Positions 24,806 through 32,886 of a DNA stretch of 64,000 bases are shown in pieces. The notes below the pieces were generated by a model that did not search any database, was not told the DNA's origin, and saw nothing but the letters and a program-made list of their open reading frames with translations. The stretch is from positions 868,001 through 932,000 of the forward strand of contig OY969109.1 in assembly GCA_963698015.1 (NCBI GenBank). The letters run 5' to 3'. The position numbers and the translations under genes were made by a program. The number at the start of each line of letters is the position of its first letter. The stretch's first letter is position 1. Origin of the DNA: VAXT01 sp963698015. Its GTDB lineage: Bacteria > Actinomycetota > Thermoleophilia > Gaiellales > Gaiellaceae.

Positions 24806-26283
24806 TCGATACCCCGTCGGTCGACTGGTTCGCGCTCTCGCCGTCGCTGGCCGCACTCGGCGCCGCCGCGATCTGCCTGCTCTCGGGCGCGTTCATGCCC
24901 CGCTGGATCCTGCGGCCCTTCGCCGCCTTCTTCTGCGCCCTCGGCTTCATCGCCGGAGCGGCGCTCGCGACCCTCGTCTACATCGAAACCCCGCACGGCA
25001 GCCTCGAGGTCGCCGACGCGATCTACCGCGACCGCTACGCCGCGTTCACGCAGATCCTCGTCATGGGCGCGGGACTGCTCACCGTGGGCGTGTCCTACTC
25101 GGCCCGCATGCGCGAGGACCACATCGGCGAGTACTACGCCCTACTGGTCACGGCCGGGGCGGGCATGGCCTTCCTCGTCCAGTCGGCCAACCTGATGACG
25201 CTCTTCCTCGCGCTCGAGTGGTTCTCGGTCTGCCTCTACATCCTCTGCGCGATCGAGATCGACCTCGAGAGCTCGCTCGAGGCCGGCCTCAAGTACCTGA
25301 TCATCGGCGGGATGGGCTCGGCCGTCCTGCTCTTCGGGTCGGCGCTGATCTACGGCGCGACCGGGGAGCTCGGCTACTCGGCGATCGCGGACGCGACGCG
25401 GGCCCAGAGCCTGTCGGGCGACCCGATCCTGCTCGTCGGGCTCGCGATGCTCCTCGCCGGGCTCGCGTTCAAGTCGTCCGTCGCGCCGTTCCACATGTGG
25501 ACCCCGGACGTGTACGAGGGGGCGCCCACTCCCGTCACGGGCTTCATGGCCGCGGCGACGAAGACGGTCGCGCTCACCCTGATGCTCCGCGTCCTCACGG
25601 TCGCGTTCCCGGAGGAGCGGGACGTGTGGACGATCGCGGTCGCGGTGCTCGCCGTCATCTCGCTCGCATGGGGCAACATCGCCGCCCTCATCCAGTCGAA
25701 CATCAAGAGACTGCTCGCCTACTCCTCGATCTCGCACGCGGGCTTCATGCTGATCGCGATCTCCGCGGCAAACGCTCTCGGCGCCCGTGCCCTCCTCTAC
25801 TACCTGATCCCGTACTCGGCGATCTCGATCGGCGCCTTCGCAGTCGTGGTGGCGCGCGAACGAGAGCTCGGCGAGCCCGTCACGCTCGACAATCTCGCCG
25901 GCTTCGGCTGGGAGCGTCCGCTGCTCGGCTTCTCGATGGCGACGTTCATGCTCGGCTTCGCCGGGTTCCCGCTGACCGGCGGCTTCATGGGCAAGTTCCT
26001 CATCTTCTCGTCCGCGTCCGAGGCGGGCTGGAACTGGCTCGTGATCGTGGGCGTTCTCGCCACGCTCGTCAGCCTCTACTACTACCTCGCCGTGATCCGG
26101 TCGATGTACATGCGGCCGGCCGCGGAGCTCGGGCTGTCGCCGGTCGGAGGCTCGCCCCCACGCGAGATCATGCTCTCCAGCGCGGCATTCCTCGCGATGG
26201 TCGTGAACGTGGGCTCGTTCTTCGCCGTCCAGCCGCTCGTCGACTTCGCGCGGAGCGCGGCGGACTCGCTACCGCTGCTCTAG
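24802..26283 (+). CDS. nuoN: NADH-quinone oxidoreductase subunit N
   Basis: Third antiporter-like subunit, 493 residues. Signature: SVAPFHMWTPDVYEGAPTPVTGFMAAATK. The in-membrane Glu of EWFSVCLYIL and Lys of AFKSSVAPF match known proton-path residues. The start is GTG at 24802 in a 4-base overlap with nuoM. This is the last gene of the operon; its final 15 bases overlap the 3' end of a convergent membrane-protein gene, leaving no room for an independent terminator. Confidence 0.96.
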   Translation: MIDTPSVDWFALSPSLAALGAAAICLLSGAFMPRWILRPFAAFFCALGFIAGAALATLVYIETPHGSLEVADAIYRDRYAAFTQILVMGAGLLTVGVSYSARMREDHIGEYYALLVTAGAGMAFLVQSANLMTLFLALEWFSVCLYILCAIEIDLESSLEAGLKYLIIGGMGSAVLLFGSALIYGATGELGYSAIADATRAQSLSGDPILLVGLAMLLAGLAFKSSVAPFHMWTPDVYEGAPTPVTGFMAAATKTVALTLMLRVLTVAFPEERDVWTIAVAVLAVISLAWGNIAALIQSNIKRLLAYSSISHAGFMLIAISAANALGARALLYYLIPYSAISIGAFAVVVARERELGEPVTLDNLAGFGWERPLLGFSMATFMLGFAGFPLTGGFMGKFLIFSSASEAGWNWLVIVGVLATLVSLYYYLAVIRSMYMRPAAELGLSPVGGSPPREIMLSSAAFLAMVVNVGSFFAVQPLVDFARSAADSLPLL

Positions 26284-26634
26284 GTCGAGCACAGGCCGCC
26301 GTAGCTCGACGCCGAGCCCGAGCAGGGCCTGGAGCGCGAACGTCGCCAGACAGGCGGAGAGCGCGAACGCCGTCGATCCGGCCGCCGCGCCCGCGACGAG
26401 CAGGAGCAGCGCCACGCCGTAGAGCAGCGCCTGGAGCGACTCCGCCGGCTCGAACCGGCTGTCGAGCAGCTCTCCGAACGCGGACAGCGCAGTCGCGGCG
26501 ACGATCGGCACGGCCACCAGAAGGAGGTAGAACGCGATCTGGCCCAACCCGATCGCCTCCGCCACGGCCGCGGCCAGCACGATCGCGATCGGGAGCCAGC
26601 GGCGCATGGCCCGAAGTTCGCGGAGGACGCTCAA
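26269..26634 (-). CDS. Small integral membrane protein, unknown function
   Basis: A 121-residue protein with four predicted helices (about 13-31, 33-51, 68-84, 88-108) separated by short loops and a charged C-terminus (ELRRPVLDLEQR). The TTG start at 26634 is preferred because GGGAGGA stands 4-5 bases before it; an ATG 27 bases downstream has no ribosome site. No family recognised. It runs head-on into nuoN and is divergent from the nucleotide cyclase gene, with only 24 bases between the two start codons. Confidence 0.6.
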   Translation of the reverse strand: MSVLRELRAMRRWLPIAIVLAAAVAEAIGLGQIAFYLLLVAVPIVAATALSAFGELLDSRFEPAESLQALLYGVALLLLVAGAAAGSTAFALSACLATFALQALLGLGVELRRPVLDLEQR

Positions 26635-26647
26635 GGTCCTCCCGGGT

Positions 26648-26653
26648 TAGGGT
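26648..26653 (+). promoter_or_regulatory. -10 element of the cyclase gene, leaderless
   Basis: TAGGGT lies 5 bases before the GTG at 26659, inside the 24-base gap shared with the divergent membrane protein gene. Confidence 0.4.
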
Positions 26654-26658
26654 CGCCC

Positions 26659-28230
26659 GTGGCTCGCTGGCTGATCCCGCTCGCACTTCCCCTGGTCGGC
26701 CTTGCGCTCCTGCTCAGCCAGCCCAAGCTGGACGTCCACTGGGAGCACCATCCCGCACACTTCTGGCTCGTCCTGATCACGGCGCTGCTCAGCGTCGTGC
26801 TCGGGTACCTGGCCGGAGAGGCCGCCCGCAAGCTCGACGACGCCCGCCTGTTCCTCGTTTCCCTGGCCTTCGTCACGAGCGCCGGCTTCCTCGCGCTGCA
26901 CGCGCTCGCGACTCCGGGAGTCCTGCTTGAGAAGAAGAACGCGGGCTTCGTCGTCGCAACTCCTGTCGGTCTCGCGATCGCAAGCATCTTCGCAGCGGCG
27001 TCGGCGCTCGACCTCTCGCCGTCGGCCTCGGCGGCGATCATGCGGCGCCAGTGGCTCCTGCGCGGGATCGTCTTCGCGCTCCTCGGCGCCTGGGGCGTCT
27101 ACTCGCTGTCGAACCTCCCACCGCTCGATCGCGCCCTGACCGAGGAGGCGGCGCATGGCCCGCTATACGCACTCGCCGCGCTCGGACTGCCGTTCTACGC
27201 GTTCGCAGCGGTGCGCTACGTCCAGCTCTACCGCCGGCGGCCGGCCCCGATGCCCGCCGCAGTCGCCGCCGCGTTCACCCTGCTCGCCGAGGCGATGATC
27301 GCGATCGCCTTCGGCCACAACTGGCACGCCTCCTGGTGGGAGTGGCACCTCCTGATGGCCGCAGCGTTCGGCCTCGTCGCGTTCGTGGCCCGCCAGGAGT
27401 ACCGGCGCAGGCGCTCGACCACGGCGCTCTTCAAGGATCTCTACCTGGAGCACACCGGCGAGCTGATCGACCGGCGGTACGCGAGCGCGCTCAGCGCTCT
27501 CACGAACGAGAAGACCGACACGCGGACCCTGCGCGAGCGCGAGCACTTCAGCGACGAGGAGGCGCGGCTGCTCGAACAGGCCGCCGGCGAGCTGCGGCGG
27601 CTCGACGAGCTGTTCAGCCCGTACCTCTCACCGCAGCTGATGACCCGGCTCCGCGAGCAGCCCGGGGCCGGCGAGCTCGGAGGCGAGCAGCGGGAAGTCA
27701 GCGTCCTCTTCGCCGATCTCCAGGGCTTCACGGCGTTCTCCGAGCGCTCGACGCCCCCGGAGGTGGTTGCGATGCTGAACGCCTACTGGGCCGAGGTCGT
27801 CCCCGCGGTCGCGACCGAGGACGGGATGATCGAGCGCTTCGCGGGCGATGCCGTGCTGGTCGTCTTCAACGCCGCGACCGACCAGCCCGATCACGCCATG
27901 CGAGCCGCCCGTGCAGCGCTCAAGTTCACGGAGGCCTCGGAGGCGGTCGCCCGCGGTCGGCCGGAGTGGCCGCGCTTCCGGGTGGGCGTGAACAGCGGCC
28001 CGGCCGTGATCGGGAACGTCGGCGCGCTGGAGCAGCGGAGCTTCACCGCGATCGGCGACACGACGAATCTCGCGGCGCGTCTCCAGGCCGAAGCCGAGCC
28101 CGGAACAGTCGTGATCGGCGCGACGACGGCCGCGGAGTTGACGGCCGCGATCCTCGAGCCTCTGGGCGCACTGGACCTCAAGGGAAAGAGCGAGCCCGTC
28201 CAGGCCTTCAGGCTGGTGCGGCTCGGTTAG
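26659..28230 (+). CDS. Membrane-bound class III adenylate/guanylate cyclase
   Basis: A 523-residue protein. The N-terminal 250 residues have about seven transmembrane helices, an uncharacterised sensor region with His-rich faces (VHWEHHPAHFW, GHNWHASWWEWH). A linker of about 90 residues (REREHFSDEEARLLEQAAGE) precedes the cyclase homology domain. Metal-binding Asp residues lie in VSVLFADLQGFTAFSE and RFAGDAVLVVF; the transition-state Asn and Arg lie in IGDTTNLAARLQ. The usual purine-selecting Lys of (D)KFIGDAV is Arg here (IERFAGDAV), so choice between ATP and GTP cannot be fixed. It should make cAMP (or cGMP) in response to an unknown membrane signal. Confidence 0.88.
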   Translation: MARWLIPLALPLVGLALLLSQPKLDVHWEHHPAHFWLVLITALLSVVLGYLAGEAARKLDDARLFLVSLAFVTSAGFLALHALATPGVLLEKKNAGFVVATPVGLAIASIFAAASALDLSPSASAAIMRRQWLLRGIVFALLGAWGVYSLSNLPPLDRALTEEAAHGPLYALAALGLPFYAFAAVRYVQLYRRRPAPMPAAVAAAFTLLAEAMIAIAFGHNWHASWWEWHLLMAAAFGLVAFVARQEYRRRRSTTALFKDLYLEHTGELIDRRYASALSALTNEKTDTRTLREREHFSDEEARLLEQAAGELRRLDELFSPYLSPQLMTRLREQPGAGELGGEQREVSVLFADLQGFTAFSERSTPPEVVAMLNAYWAEVVPAVATEDGMIERFAGDAVLVVFNAATDQPDHAMRAARAALKFTEASEAVARGRPEWPRFRVGVNSGPAVIGNVGALEQRSFTAIGDTTNLAARLQAEAEPGTVVIGATTAAELTAAILEPLGALDLKGKSEPVQAFRLVRLG

Positions 28231-28233
28231 TCT
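28228..28233 (+). promoter_or_regulatory. Candidate -10 element overlapping the cyclase stop codon
   Basis: TAGTCT begins with the TAG stop of the cyclase gene and would drive the five-gene cluster from 28261, whose first ATG carries AAGGAGAGAG. Confidence 0.35.
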
Positions 28234-28260
28234 CAGCCGCGTCGCCTACGAAGGAGAGAG

Positions 28261-28971
28261 ATGCCTGACGTCCAACTGACCTGGCTCGGCCACGGCACGT
28301 TCCGCTTCGACTCGCCCGGGGGCAAGCGGGTCTACATCGACCCCTGGGTCACGAACCCGAAGTGCCCCGACAACGAGAAGGAGCCGGAGCGGATCGACGT
28401 GATCGCGATCACGCACGGCCACGACGACCACGTCGGAAACACCGTCGACCTCGTCAAGAAATTCGACTGCACGGTCGTCGCGCCGGTCGAGCTCGCCGAC
28501 TGGCTCGTCTGGATGAAGAAGGCAGTGCCCGAGGACAAGATCCGCGATCCGAACAAGGGCGGAACCGTCGACCTCGACGGTGTGAAGGTCACGCTGACCC
28601 ACGCGCAGCACTCGAGCAGCACGATCGACGACGACCACATGGTCTACCTGGGCGAGCCTGTCGGCCTCGTGTTCGAGGTCGAGAACGGGACGAAGATCTA
28701 CTTCGCGGGAGACACGAACGTCTTTGGCGACATGCAGCTGATCAAGCGCCTCTACGCGCCCGACGTCGCGATCCTCCCGATCGGCGGCCACTACACGATG
28801 GACCCGAAGGAGGGGGCGCTCGCGCTGGAGCTCCTCGGCGTGCAGAAATGCGTCCCGTGCCACTACGGCACGTTCCCGATCCTCGCCGGGACGCCCGACC
28901 AGCTCCGCGAGCTCGCGCCCTCGGGAGTCGAGATCGTCGCCCCCGAGCCCGGAGAGACGGTCGAAGTTTGA
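28261..28971 (+). CDS. Metallo-beta-lactamase-fold hydrolase (UPF0173 / UlaG-like)
   Basis: A 236-residue metal-dependent hydrolase. Motifs are LTWLGHGTFRF (near 5-15), the zinc site THGHDDHVGN (near 51-60), a further His in THAQHSSS, the bridging Asp of YFAGDTNVFGD and the final His of VPCHYGTFP. It matches the UPF0173/YtkL-type lactonase-like group; the natural substrate is unknown. A strong ribosome site (AAGGAGAGAG) precedes the ATG. It is the first gene of a tight cluster with a small protein, DUF1028 and two cupin proteins. Confidence 0.9.
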   Translation: MPDVQLTWLGHGTFRFDSPGGKRVYIDPWVTNPKCPDNEKEPERIDVIAITHGHDDHVGNTVDLVKKFDCTVVAPVELADWLVWMKKAVPEDKIRDPNKGGTVDLDGVKVTLTHAQHSSSTIDDDHMVYLGEPVGLVFEVENGTKIYFAGDTNVFGDMQLIKRLYAPDVAILPIGGHYTMDPKEGALALELLGVQKCVPCHYGTFPILAGTPDQLRELAPSGVEIVAPEPGETVEV

Positions 28972-29240
28972 GACAGCGCTGGTTCGGCGCGACGCGACAG
29001 CAGGTGCCTCAGCTCGCGGTCGAGGGTGAGATCGAGTTCCCGGCCGAGCCGCTCGTGGTCGACGAGCTCGACGACGCGCAGCTGCGAAAGGCTCACGAGG
29101 AGGGGACGCCGGTCGTCGTCCGCGCGGACACGGCCGAAAAAGTGCTGGCCGCGCTGGCCCGCCCGGAAGTAGCCTGCGTCCTGGTGCCGACGAAGGAGCT
29201 GACCGAGATCGACCTCATCGAGGCGACGTATGGAGACTAG
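28968..29240 (+). CDS. Small conserved-looking protein of unknown function
   Basis: A 90-residue protein starting with TTG at 28968 in a TTGA overlap with the preceding stop codon. Homology cannot be assigned. The sequence begins with a basic, aromatic patch (RQRWFGATRQQ) and continues as an acidic alpha/beta domain (ELDDAQLRKAHEEGTPVVVRADTAEKV). No cysteine pair, signal or membrane segment. It ends 11 bases inside the DUF1028 gene. Its overlaps on both sides and consistent codon use support a real gene. Confidence 0.6.
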   Translation: MRQRWFGATRQQVPQLAVEGEIEFPAEPLVVDELDDAQLRKAHEEGTPVVVRADTAEKVLAALARPEVACVLVPTKELTEIDLIEATYGD

Positions 29241-30075
29241 GCCGGTAATCGCCACGTACTCGATCGTCGCCTGCGACCTCGAGGCGGAGCAGTGGGGCGT
29301 CTCGGTGCAGTCGAAGTTCCTGTCCGTCGGCTCCGTCGTCCCCTGGGCGGAGCCGCATGTGGGAGCGATCGCGACGCAGGCGTACGCGAACCCGCGCTAC
29401 GGGCCGAACGGGCTCCAGCTCCTGCGCGAGGGCCTCTCGGCCCAGGACGTCGTCGACCGCCTGACGGGCGAGGACGATGGCCGCGACCAGCGGCAGCTCG
29501 GCGTCGTCGACGGCCAGGGCAACGCGGCCACGTACACCGGCAAGGAGTGCATGGACTGGGCCGGCGGGCGCACCGGCACCCACTACGCGGCGCAGGGCAA
29601 CATCCTCGTGAACAAGGAGACCGTCGACGCGCTGGCCGAGACCTTCGAGTCGAGCTCCGGCCCGCTCGCAAGCCGTCTGATCGACTGCCTCGCTGCCGCG
29701 CAGGCCGCGGGAGGCGACAGCCGGGGTCAGCAGTCCTCGGCGCTCCTCGTGGTCCAGCGCGACGGCGGCTACGCGGGCATGTCGGACGTCGTCGTCGAGC
29801 TCCGCGTCGAGGACCACGAGCGCCCGATCGAGGAGCTGCGCCGGGTCTACACGCTGCACGACGAGATCTTCGGAACGACGCCCCGCGAGAAGTGGCTGCA
29901 CGTCGACGACGAGCTGGCCGCGGAGCTTCGGGAGCGCCTCGCCAAGCTCGGCTACGAGGGCGAGCTCGAGGAGTCGTTCACGCGCTGGACGGGGAAGGAG
30001 AACCTCGAGGACCGCGTTGACGGTGTCGAGGAGATCGACCCCGTCGTCCTAGAGGCATTGAGGAGCCGCAAATGA
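29230..30075 (+). CDS. DUF1028 family protein (Ntn-hydrolase-like fold)
   Basis: A 281-residue protein. The first 210 residues match DUF1028: TYSIVACDLEAEQWGVSVQSKFLSVGS at the N-terminus, GAIATQAYANPRYGPNGL near 45, and QLGVVDGQGNAATYTG near 88, with GNILVNKETVDALAETF. The family resembles N-terminal-nucleophile hydrolases, but its reaction is not established. The C-terminal 70 residues form a separate helical piece (LHVDDELAAELRERLAKLGYEG) like a peptidoglycan-binding-type module found in some members. It overlaps both neighbours (11 and 4 bases). Confidence 0.85.
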   Translation: METRPVIATYSIVACDLEAEQWGVSVQSKFLSVGSVVPWAEPHVGAIATQAYANPRYGPNGLQLLREGLSAQDVVDRLTGEDDGRDQRQLGVVDGQGNAATYTGKECMDWAGGRTGTHYAAQGNILVNKETVDALAETFESSSGPLASRLIDCLAAAQAAGGDSRGQQSSALLVVQRDGGYAGMSDVVVELRVEDHERPIEELRRVYTLHDEIFGTTPREKWLHVDDELAAELRERLAKLGYEGELEESFTRWTGKENLEDRVDGVEEIDPVVLEALRSRK

Positions 30076-30710
30076 GCGAGAAGGCGTACGAAGTCGTCCA
30101 CCTCGACGAGCTCGACCGCTTCCCAGTCGACGACGAGGGACTCCTTTGGCGCCCGGTTCGCCGGCGGCTCGGGATCACCGCCTTCGGCACGAACGCGTAC
30201 ACGGCCGAGCGAGGCGACGAGCGCGTGGTCGAGGAGCACTACGAGAAGGACGGCCACGAGGAGCTGTACTTCGTCGCCAGCGGCCGCGCGACATTCGTCC
30301 TCGACGACGAGGAGATCGACGCGCCGGCCGGGACCTTCATCCACGCAGAGCCGGGCACGAAGCGCGGCGCCGTCGCGACGGAGCCGAAGACTACGATTCT
30401 TGCGATCGGCGCGAAGCCAGGCGTCCCGCACGAGATCTCGGCGTGGGAGGAAATCTTCGTCGTGTTCGGGCTCTACAGGAGCGGGGACGAAGCCGGAGCC
30501 CGCGACCAGATGGCCACGGTCCTCGCCGCGCATCCCGAAGCATGGCAGGGGCACTACAACGCGGCCTGCCTCGAGGCACTGACGAAGAACCGCGATGCCG
30601 CGATCGAGCATCTCCGGCGCGCGATCGAGCTCGACCCGCAGGCGAAGGACTACGCGGCCAAGGACAGCGACTTCGACTGGCTCCGCGACGACCCGGAGTT
30701 CCCGGCATGA
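30072..30710 (+). CDS. Cupin protein with TPR-like C-terminus (copy 1)
   Basis: A 212-residue two-part protein. Residues about 55-115 are a cupin barrel (HEELYFVASGRATFVLDDEEIDAPAGTFIH), with the usual Glu and His metal-site residues. Residues about 130-205 form TPR-like helices (GHYNAACLEALTKNRDAAIEHLRRAIELDPQAK) ending in DSDFDWLRDDPEF. The ATG overlaps the DUF1028 stop (ATGA). The next gene is a tandem paralogue with the same order of parts. A small-molecule-binding sensor or scaffold is plausible; no reaction can be assigned. Confidence 0.82.
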   Translation: MSEKAYEVVHLDELDRFPVDDEGLLWRPVRRRLGITAFGTNAYTAERGDERVVEEHYEKDGHEELYFVASGRATFVLDDEEIDAPAGTFIHAEPGTKRGAVATEPKTTILAIGAKPGVPHEISAWEEIFVVFGLYRSGDEAGARDQMATVLAAHPEAWQGHYNAACLEALTKNRDAAIEHLRRAIELDPQAKDYAAKDSDFDWLRDDPEFPA

Positions 30711-31378
30711 GCGGGACCGCGAGCGTCGACGATCTCGCGTTCAGGCTCGGCGGCGGGCCGTCCTGGGCGATGGTGCGGAAGCACTTCGACATCCAGGCGT
30801 TCGGCGTCAACGCGTACATCGCCCAACAGCAGGGGATCAGGATCATCGAGGACCACGACGAGCTGGGCGAGCGGGCGGGTCGGCACGAGGAGCTCTACTT
30901 CGTGTCGAGCGGCCGCGCGACCTTCACGGTCAACGGCGACGAGGTCGACGCGCCCGCGGGCACGTTCGTCTTCGTCCGCGACCCCGCCGCGCAGCGGACC
31001 GCGATCGCCGAGGAGGCCGGGACAACGGTCGTTATCGTCGGCGGCAAGCCCGGCGAGGCGTTCAGCCCGTCTCCTTGGGAACGCAACGCGGAGGGGCTCG
31101 TCCACTTCGGGAACGAGGACTACGACAAGGCCGCCGAGACGTACGAGCAGTTCCTGACCGAGCGGCCCGGCGACGCGGGCTTCCTCTACAACCTCGCCTG
31201 CGCCGAGAGCCGCCTGGGCCGGACGGATTCGGCGCTGAAGCATCTCCGCCAGTGCGTGGAGGCCGAGGAGCGATTCAAGGAGAACGCCGTCGCCGACCCC
31301 GACTTCGACGCGATCCGCGACGACCCGGAGTTCTCAGCGATCACCGGGCAGGCGGACACCACTGGCGCGGGCTCGTAG
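30707..31378 (+). CDS. Cupin protein with TPR-like C-terminus (copy 2)
   Basis: A 223-residue paralogue of the preceding protein, in an ATGA overlap with it. The cupin core (HEELYFVSSGRATFTVNGDEVDAPAGTFVFV) and TPR-like segment (FLYNLACAESRLGRTDSALKHLRQCVE) align throughout, ending in ADPDFDAIRDDPEFSAI. In the place of copy 1's HAEPGTKR loop it has RDPAAQRT, so the two may bind different ligands or form a heteromer. The last 45 bases overlap the 3' end of the convergent dehydrogenase gene. Confidence 0.82.
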   Translation: MSGTASVDDLAFRLGGGPSWAMVRKHFDIQAFGVNAYIAQQQGIRIIEDHDELGERAGRHEELYFVSSGRATFTVNGDEVDAPAGTFVFVRDPAAQRTAIAEEAGTTVVIVGGKPGEAFSPSPWERNAEGLVHFGNEDYDKAAETYEQFLTERPGDAGFLYNLACAESRLGRTDSALKHLRQCVEAEERFKENAVADPDFDAIRDDPEFSAITGQADTTGAGS

Positions 31379-32074
31379 CGCCGGCACCGGGTCGGCCTCC
31401 GGCCGCGCGACGAGCAGAACCGCGCCGAAGCCGTCTCCGATCAGCGCGTCGACGAAGAGCTGGAGCCCGACCGCGAGCGCGAACGCCTTGTGCGCGTGCT
31501 CGCCGCCGAACGGGACGAGCTCGTCGTTCGTCGCCGCGCCCGCGAGCACGTCGCCGTAGGTCACCGCCCCCATCGAGACGTCCGAGACGATCGGCCTTCT
31601 GTCCGAGCTCGGGATCCCGATCGCAAGCGGATTCGTCCCGGTGAGCGGCGGACCGCCGTCGGGATGGCCCAGCCGCGCAGGCGAGGTTGCGGTCAGAGCC
31701 GCCACGAGCCCACCGTCGGCCAGCTTGCGCACCCAGTAGCCGAGCGTGCCGGTCGGGAAACAGCGCGTGGCCACGATCACGCGGGCGTGTGCGGGCGGAT
31801 CCTCGAGCTGAGCGCGGCAGATCGCGGCCAGCGTCAGATACCCGAGCGCGCCGCGCCCGTCCCAGCGCTCGAACCCGGGCTCGGCGAGCACGCGCTCGGG
31901 ACGCGCGGCGGGGTCGAGGTCGGTCAGCGTCGTCAGCCACTCGACACGAGTGAGGCCGTGCCCGCGCTTGCCGCGCGCCTCCGCGTCGAGGAAGTGGTCG
32001 GCGAGCGTGTTCGCATCGTCGTCGCCGTACCCCAGCCCGCGCAGAGTCTCGAGCACCTCGCCGCGCTTGCTCAT
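31334..32074 (-). CDS. Compact malate/L-lactate dehydrogenase-family (Ldh2) protein
   Basis: A 246-residue NAD(P)-dependent oxidoreductase of the Ldh_2 (YlbC/malate-sulfolactate) fold, unrelated to classical LDH. Landmarks: the N-terminal helical part with ARGKRGHGLTRVEWL (catalytic-region His of the family's SHG motif), GTNPLAIGIPS (nucleotide-binding loop) and HKAFALAVGLQLFVDAL. Members usually have about 340 residues, so this one is strongly shortened between these landmarks and at the end. The ATG at 32074 (MSKRGEV) was chosen to match the family start; ATG at 32098 is possible. Substrate unknown. Confidence 0.75.
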   Translation of the reverse strand: MSKRGEVLETLRGLGYGDDDANTLADHFLDAEARGKRGHGLTRVEWLTTLTDLDPAARPERVLAEPGFERWDGRGALGYLTLAAICRAQLEDPPAHARVIVATRCFPTGTLGYWVRKLADGGLVAALTATSPARLGHPDGGPPLTGTNPLAIGIPSSDRRPIVSDVSMGAVTYGDVLAGAATNDELVPFGGEHAHKAFALAVGLQLFVDALIGDGFGAVLLVARPEADPVPALRARASGVRLPGDR

Positions 32075-32235
32075 CCCGTCAGCCACCGTCAGGATCATCC
32101 ACGACTTCAGGACCGTTTTCGACGAGGAGGGGCGTCGCGAGGCGCCCTTCCTCACAAAACCTTTACCAGGAACACGCGAAGTCTTCACGGCGACGCGGGA
32201 TCGTCCGAGGACCAGCGAAAGGGGGAACGATCGGC

Positions 32236-32787
32236 ATGCGCCGTAAGAAGCACCTGTTCTGGCTCGCGGCACTCGGCCTGCTCGCGCTCGTGGGAGTCGC
32301 GGCGGCCGTGCAGCCACATCCACAGACAGCGGATGTCTCCGCAGCATTCTCCGCGGATCAGGTCCGGTCGCACAGCCGCACGTGCACGCAGGGCGGCAAT
32401 ACATTCCGGATCACGAACGCGGTCTGGCGCGGAACCTCGACGAGCGCAGAGCCCCGGCTCTCCGGCACCCTCGTCATCTCGACGCGCACAGTCGTGAACG
32501 AGACCACCGGGGACGGTTGGGCCTCGGGTACCTGGCGGACGACCGCGACGGCTCAGATGAAGCCCGGGAAGGGTCGCCGTCCGAGGTCGAACGCACGTCT
32601 CTCAGCCGTCATCGACAACGGCAACCATCTCGACGGCCTCGCTACGGGAGAGGTCCGGGCCGACTGGGCCCGCCTGCTCGGCAACTGGTCGGCGACGGTG
32701 ATCGGCAACACATTGTCCGGAGAGCTCGGCGCGAACGCGCCCGTTGCGCCGGACAACTCCGCTCTGATCTACCGCGGCGGCTGCTAG
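32236..32787 (+). CDS. Secreted protein of unknown function
   Basis: A 183-residue protein with a signal peptide (MRRKKHLFWLAALGLLALVGVAAA). The ATG at 32236 has AAAGGGGG upstream. The mature part is beta-rich (repeated T/S/V strands) with cysteines at RTC (near 50) and at the very C-terminus (GGC), which may form one disulfide. It could be a single eight-stranded barrel with alternating strands (LSGTLVISTRTVVN, GTWRTTATAQM, LSAVIDNGNHL). No family recognised. Confidence 0.72.
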   Translation: MRRKKHLFWLAALGLLALVGVAAAVQPHPQTADVSAAFSADQVRSHSRTCTQGGNTFRITNAVWRGTSTSAEPRLSGTLVISTRTVVNETTGDGWASGTWRTTATAQMKPGKGRRPRSNARLSAVIDNGNHLDGLATGEVRADWARLLGNWSATVIGNTLSGELGANAPVAPDNSALIYRGGC

Positions 32788-32797
32788 CCAGCGCTGC

Positions 32798-32844
32798 GTG
32801 GAGGCCCCTGGGGGAACCTCCCGGTTCCCCCAGACCCCCTCCAC
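32798..32844. terminator. Long REP-like hairpin between convergent genes (family 1, copy 2)
   Basis: An outer stem GTGGAGG/CCTCCAC (32798-32804 with 32838-32844) and an inner perfect 11-bp stem CTGGGGGAACC/GGTTCCCCCAG (32808-32818 with 32823-32833) around a TCCC loop. It lies between converging genes, so it may end transcripts from both sides. The inner arm repeats the nuoF-nuoG hairpin. Confidence 0.65.
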
Positions 32845-32886
32845 TGGTCCGCTTCGCGCACAGGCGCTGCGCGCCCCTTCGCGTCT

